Origin: Massilia sp.
Lineage (GTDB): Bacteria > Pseudomonadota > Gammaproteobacteria > Burkholderiales > Burkholderiaceae_D
NCBI GenBank assembly: GCA_003484545.1
Contig: DNCF01000534.1
Span: 1 to 8,413 of the forward strand
Length of the DNA: 8,413 nucleotides
Reading direction: 5' to 3'
Part shown: positions 5,459 through 8,413 of the stretch, one piece after another
Position numbering within the stretch: position 1 is the first letter of the stretch
Layout: each line of letters opens with the position of its first letter
Program-made: the position numbers and the translations under genes
Notes under the pieces: generated by a model
The model's database searches: none
What the model saw: the letters and a program-made list of their open reading frames with translations, nothing else
What the model was told of the DNA's origin: nothing

Positions 5459-7258
5459 ATGACTAGCTTATTGACCAGACCCGTCGCTTCGCCGCCGGTC
5501 GACGCCCCCACCACGCTTACCGGCGCCCAGGTCCTGCTCTCGACATTGATCGAGGCAGGTGTCGATACCGTTTTCGGCTACCCCGGCGGCGCCGTGCTTC
5601 CGCTGTACGACGCCTTGCATGGCGAGCCGCGCCTGCGCCACGTGCTGGTCAGGCACGAGCAGGCCGCGGTCCATGCGGCGCAAGGGTATGCGCGCTCGAC
5701 GGGGCGCCTGGGCGTGGTGTTCGTCACCTCCGGCCCAGGCATTGCGAACACGACGTCCGGCCTGCTCGACGCCCTCTGCGATTCGATCCCGGTGCTGTGC
5801 ATCAGCGGCCAGGTCGCCACCCACCTGATCGGCACCAACGCGTTCCAGGAGTGCGACGCGATCGGTATCTCGCGCACGGTCACGAAGTGGAACGCGAAGA
5901 TCGACACCGATGGCGACATCGCGAACACGGTGCGCGAGGCGATCCGCCAGGCCACGCAAGGCAGGCCCGGCCCGGTACTGGTCGATGTGCCGAAGAATAT
6001 CCAGGCGCGCGAGTTCGCGCCGCGGCCGCAAGCGCTGTCCGCGTCTGCGGCGCCCGCGGCGCCGGAAACGCGGCGCGCGCACGTGCCCAGACATGCCGCA
6101 GGCCAGTTCGACGCGGCCGCGGCCCTGATCATGGCTTCGCGCAGGCCGGTGTTCTACGGCGGTGGCGGCCTGGTCAACGCCGGCGCCGCGGCCTGCGAAA
6201 CATTCGCCCGCATCGTGCGCAAGATAGACGCGCCATGCACGCTGACCCTCATGGGGCTGGGCGCCTTCCCCGCCTCCGATCCGCGCTGGCTGGGCATGCT
6301 CGGCATGCACGGAACGCTGGAAGCGAACCTGGCCATGCATGCGGCCGACCTGGTTGTCTGCGTAGGCGCACGCTTCGACGACCGCGTGACCGGACGGCTG
6401 GACCAGTTCTGTCCGCACGCAAAAATCATCCACATCGATATCGACCCGGCTTCCATCGGCAAACTCGTGAAAGCGGACGTCGGGCTCCTCGGCGACTGCG
6501 ATGCGGTCTTGTCCGAACTCGAGAAGCGGCTCGACGCGTCGATCGCGCCCCGCGTTCCGCTGCAGGACTGGTGGCGCCGGATCGCGCGTTGGCGCGCGGT
6601 CGATTGCCTCGGGTTCGTGCGCACCACGCCTGGCATCTCGCCGCAAATGCTGATGCACGCCCTCGCCGGCCAGCTCGCCGGCAAGGACGCGATCGTTTCG
6701 ACCGACGTCGGCCAGCACCAGATGTGGGCGGCGCAGTACCTGGGTTTCGACCAGCCGCGACGCTGGCTCACCTCAGGCGGCGCAGGCACGATGGGCTATG
6801 GACTGCCGGCCGCAATCGGCGCGCAGATTGCCCATCCCCAGGCCCTGGTCGCCTGCATCAGCGGCGATGCGTCGATCCTCATGAACATCCAGGAGCTGGC
6901 GACGGCGGCCCAGCACCGCTGCCCGGTCAAGGTCGTGCTGTCGAATAACGGCTGCATGGGCATGGTACGCCAGTGGCAGGAGCTGCATCACGGCGGACGC
7001 TACAGCCACAGCTGGTCGGACGCCCTGCCCGATTTCGTGGCGCTGGCACGGGCCTTCGGCTGGCGCGCACGCCGGGTCGTGCATGCGCGCGAGCTCGACG
7101 CCGCACTCGAGGAATGCCTGTCGTCCGAAGGACCGTTCCTGCTCGACGTGGCGGTCGAACAGGCCGAGAACTGTTTCCCGATGATCCCGGCTGGCCGCGG
7201 TCATCACGAGGTCATGCTGTCGAAAGACGTGATCTACGGAGACACGAGTGACAGCTGA
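5459..7258 (+). CDS. ilvB: Acetolactate (acetohydroxyacid) synthase, large catalytic subunit
   Basis: This ThDP- and FAD-dependent enzyme joins pyruvate to pyruvate or 2-oxobutyrate, the first common step of valine, leucine and isoleucine synthesis. The 599 residues match the usual length. The ThDP N-terminal domain (about 20-190) has GYPGGAVLPLYDAL and the catalytic Glu67 in RHEQ. The central FAD-linked domain (about 215-350) includes FDDRVTGRLDQFCPHAKIIH. The C-terminal ThDP-binding domain (about 395-575) has the metal-binding motif GDAS (469-472) through NN (496-497), then GMVRQWQEL. The ending FPMIPAGRGHHEVML is typical. All key residues are present, so an active enzyme is expected. No gene for the small regulatory subunit follows; instead ilvA overlaps the end by 11 bp. 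There is no Shine-Dalgarno sequence before the ATG, which lies three bases after an AAAATTTT element. It is first in the ilvB-ilvA-ilvC run, divergent from an Lrp-type regulator. Confidence 0.95.
   Translation: MTSLLTRPVASPPVDAPTTLTGAQVLLSTLIEAGVDTVFGYPGGAVLPLYDALHGEPRLRHVLVRHEQAAVHAAQGYARSTGRLGVVFVTSGPGIANTTSGLLDALCDSIPVLCISGQVATHLIGTNAFQECDAIGISRTVTKWNAKIDTDGDIANTVREAIRQATQGRPGPVLVDVPKNIQAREFAPRPQALSASAAPAAPETRRAHVPRHAAGQFDAAAALIMASRRPVFYGGGGLVNAGAAACETFARIVRKIDAPCTLTLMGLGAFPASDPRWLGMLGMHGTLEANLAMHAADLVVCVGARFDDRVTGRLDQFCPHAKIIHIDIDPASIGKLVKADVGLLGDCDAVLSELEKRLDASIAPRVPLQDWWRRIARWRAVDCLGFVRTTPGISPQMLMHALAGQLAGKDAIVSTDVGQHQMWAAQYLGFDQPRRWLTSGGAGTMGYGLPAAIGAQIAHPQALVACISGDASILMNIQELATAAQHRCPVKVVLSNNGCMGMVRQWQELHHGGRYSHSWSDALPDFVALARAFGWRARRVVHARELDAALEECLSSEGPFLLDVAVEQAENCFPMIPAGRGHHEVMLSKDVIYGDTSDS
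7238..7241 (+). promoter_or_regulatory. Ribosome-binding site inside the ilvB end, for ilvA
   Basis: GGAG lies six bases before the GTG at 7248 and supports that start, placing ilvA initiation within the last codons of ilvB. Confidence 0.6.
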
Positions 7259-8276
7259 GTACCTGAAGAACATCCTCGCCACCCGGGTCTACGACGTCGC
7301 CGTCGTCACGCCGCTGGACCATGCCCCATCGCTGTCGCGCCTCACGGGAAACCGCGTGTATCTCAAGCGCGAGGACACGCAGCCGGTATTCAGCTTCAAG
7401 CTGCGCGGCGCCTATAACAAGATGGCAGGCCTGGCCCCGGCCGAGCGTCGGCGCGGTGTCATCTGCGCTTCCGCGGGCAACCACGCGCAGGGCGTCGCAC
7501 TGTCGGCCGCACGCCTGCAATGCAGCGCGACAATCGTGATGCCGGTGACGACGCCCGCCGTCAAGGTCGATGCGGTAAAACAGCATGGCGGCAAATTCGT
7601 CGACATCGTGCTGCATGGCGAGTCCTACTCCGACGCGGCGAGGCACGCATCCATCCTGCAGGCCGAACGGCAGGCGAGCTTCATCCATCCTTTCGACGAT
7701 CCCGACGTCATCTGCGGACAAGGGACGGTGGGGATGGAAATCCTGCACCAGCATCCCGGCCCCATCCATGCGATCTTCGTCGCGGTTGGAGGAGGCGGAC
7801 TGATCGCCGGCGTCGGTGCCTACGTCAAGGCCTGCCGTCCGGACACGAAAATCATCGGCGTCCAGACCAGGGACTCGAATGCCATGGCCCGCAGCGTCGA
7901 GGCGAATGAACGGGTCAGCTTGTCACAGGTGGGCCTGTTCTCCGATGGCACCGCCGTGCGGCTCGTCGGCAAGGAAACTTTTCGAATCGCCCAGCAAGTG
8001 GTGGACGAATTCATCCTGGTCGATACCGATGACATCTGCGCCGCGATCGAGGATGTTTTCAAGGATACCCGCGCAATCCTGGAACCGTCGGGCGCATTGG
8101 CGGTGGCGGGCATGAAGGCCTACACGAGGGGCCGGGAAGCGCTCGGCAAGCCGGTGTGCGGCCAGGCCCTGGTTGCGGTCGCCAGCGGCGCGAACATCGA
8201 CTTCTCGCGCTTGCAATTCGTCTCCGAACGGGCCGGCAAGGCCAGGAACCTCCCCACAGAACAAACATTGCCATGA
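7248..8276 (+). CDS. ilvA: Threonine deaminase (ammonia-lyase), catalytic domain only
   Basis: This PLP enzyme converts threonine to 2-oxobutyrate and ammonia, the entry step to isoleucine. The 342 residues align in order with the catalytic half of biosynthetic IlvA. They show KREDTQPVFSFKLRGAY with the PLP lysine at 51, SAGNHAQG (75-82), the phosphate-binding GGGG loop (181-184), VGLFSDGTAVRLVGKETF (228-245), EPSGALAVAGMKAY (279-292) and a final FVSER. The wording is that of biosynthetic IlvA, but E. coli IlvA is 514 residues and continues into a C-terminal isoleucine/valine-binding ACT-like region that is absent here. Feedback inhibition is therefore probably lost. The length resembles the catabolic TdcB type. 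The start is GTG at 7248, with GGAG six bases upstream (7238-7241), overlapping ilvB by 11 bp. The stop overlaps the ilvC start as ATGA, so coupled translation is likely. Confidence 0.93.
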   Translation: MTAEYLKNILATRVYDVAVVTPLDHAPSLSRLTGNRVYLKREDTQPVFSFKLRGAYNKMAGLAPAERRRGVICASAGNHAQGVALSAARLQCSATIVMPVTTPAVKVDAVKQHGGKFVDIVLHGESYSDAARHASILQAERQASFIHPFDDPDVICGQGTVGMEILHQHPGPIHAIFVAVGGGGLIAGVGAYVKACRPDTKIIGVQTRDSNAMARSVEANERVSLSQVGLFSDGTAVRLVGKETFRIAQQVVDEFILVDTDDICAAIEDVFKDTRAILEPSGALAVAGMKAYTRGREALGKPVCGQALVAVASGANIDFSRLQFVSERAGKARNLPTEQTLP

Positions 8277-8413
8277 ACATTTTCTACGACAAGGACTGCG
8301 ACCTCTCCCTCATCAAAGGCAAGCACGTCGCCATCCTCGGCGACCTTCAGGCCGGCCTGCTCGACCTTGCCCCAGGACGCGCCGCCGCGGCGCAGGCCGA
8401 CGGTGACGTCGAA
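8273..8413 (+). CDS. ilvC: Ketol-acid reductoisomerase N-terminus, partial and disrupted
   Basis: KARI reduces and isomerises acetohydroxy acids with NADPH, the step after acetolactate synthase. The ATG at 8273 overlaps the ilvA stop (ATGA). The first 23 residues, beginning MNIFYDKDCDLSLIKGK and ending HVAILG, are the standard KARI start. Next should come the Rossmann motif G-Y-G-S-Q-G-H-A. Instead, from about 8342 the frame stays open to the window edge but encodes Ala/Leu-rich sequence (DLQAGLLDLAPGR) unlike KARI. The reverse complement of that stretch is recognisable KARI (see the minus-strand entry). As it stands this copy cannot encode a working enzyme, because the NADPH-binding loop is missing from the frame. 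The window ends here, so what lies beyond is unknown. Confidence 0.8.
   Translation, partial: MNIFYDKDCDLSLIKGKHVAILGDLQAGLLDLAPGRAAAAQADGDVE
8336..8413 (-). pseudogene. ilvC: Internal ilvC segment in inverted orientation
   Basis: Read on the minus strand from 8413, this stretch encodes 26 residues: FDVTVGLRRGGASWG followed by KVEQAGLKVAE. These match the KARI region downstream of the Rossmann loop (typically VTVGLRKGGASW...AGLKVAEV). In a normal gene the segment would start about 16 codons after the HVAILG that ends the plus-strand part. The minus-strand match ends at the GCCGAG complement of CTCGGC (8336-8341). That 6-bp sequence is shared by both halves and marks the junction. The 6-bp arms GTCGCC (8327-8332) and GGCGAC (8339-8344) give the junction a hairpin shape. 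The KARI identity is recognised by eye. Whether this is a genomic inversion or an assembly or library artefact at a contig end is undecided. Confidence 0.75.

Noticed and set aside
5924..5932. Loss of the usual GDG in the ThDP motif of IlvB (here GDAS at residues 469-472) as a sign of inactivity
   Set aside because: GDAS occurs in ordinary AHAS large subunits as far as I recall; the metal-binding Asp and the NN are kept, so this is normal variation. (The motif lies in the 3' part of the gene, near 6863-6874.)
5468..6718. 416-codon open frame on the minus strand over ilvB
   Set aside because: Antisense to a well-conserved acetolactate synthase; composition is that of a shadow frame.
5797..6948. 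383-codon open frame on the plus strand within ilvB in another frame
   Set aside because: Arg/His/Pro-rich out-of-frame translation of conserved ilvB sequence, with no independent start signal.
8342..8413. The plus-strand Ala/Leu-rich tail of the ilvC frame as a novel KARI variant
   Set aside because: Its reverse complement reads as canonical KARI in one frame, so the plus-strand reading is only the antisense of an inverted piece.
1..8413. CRISPR array, tRNA, rRNA, insertion sequence or phage integration site
   Set aside because: No regularly spaced repeats, no cloverleaf with a recognisable T-loop, no transposase motifs and no terminal repeats were seen by eye on either strand.

Overview
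The window is GC-rich DNA with dense coding on both strands. Codon use, the reconstructed protein types and the gene style resemble a betaproteobacterium of the Oxalobacteraceae (Massilia/Telluria-like). That placement is an inference from general resemblance, not a search result.

Left part (1-1163): a GC-rich hairpin, then an AraC-family regulator with a C-terminal GyrI-like effector domain. Middle part (about 1164-4743): two exported proteins of unknown function, each in its own transcription unit. The first is a lipoprotein with a PQQ-type beta-propeller (1444-3105). The second is a secreted protein with seven HAF-type repeats (3515-4699). Both are followed by terminator-like hairpins. The spacers here are long and hold no confident gene, although weak traces of older coding sequence may remain at 3191-3400 and 4744-4890.

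Right part (4898-8413): an Lrp/AsnC-family regulator on the minus strand is divergent from an ilvB-ilvA-ilvC gene run. The 75-bp divergent spacer is AT-rich. It carries two copies of ATAAAATTTTC, one against each start codon, plus a 10-bp palindrome between them, and looks like a shared operator. The three enzymes are acetolactate synthase large subunit, threonine deaminase and ketol-acid reductoisomerase. They would carry out consecutive steps of isoleucine synthesis (threonine to 2-oxobutyrate to acetohydroxybutyrate to dihydroxymethylvalerate). The genes overlap, so they are probably translationally coupled. Two regulatory parts are absent: no small AHAS subunit gene lies in the run, and the threonine deaminase ends where the isoleucine-binding C-terminal domain would begin. 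The set therefore looks like a feedback-relieved branch under local Lrp-type control, possibly in addition to a housekeeping ilvIHC operon elsewhere.

The most striking anomaly is at the right edge. The ilvC reading frame begins normally on the plus strand (23 recognisable residues). From about 8336 onward the recognisable KARI sequence continues on the MINUS strand, as a segment that belongs about 16 codons further into the protein. The switch occurs at a 6-bp inverted microhomology (CTCGGC/GCCGAG). This is either a small inversion inside ilvC or a fold-back chimera at a contig end; the window alone cannot decide.
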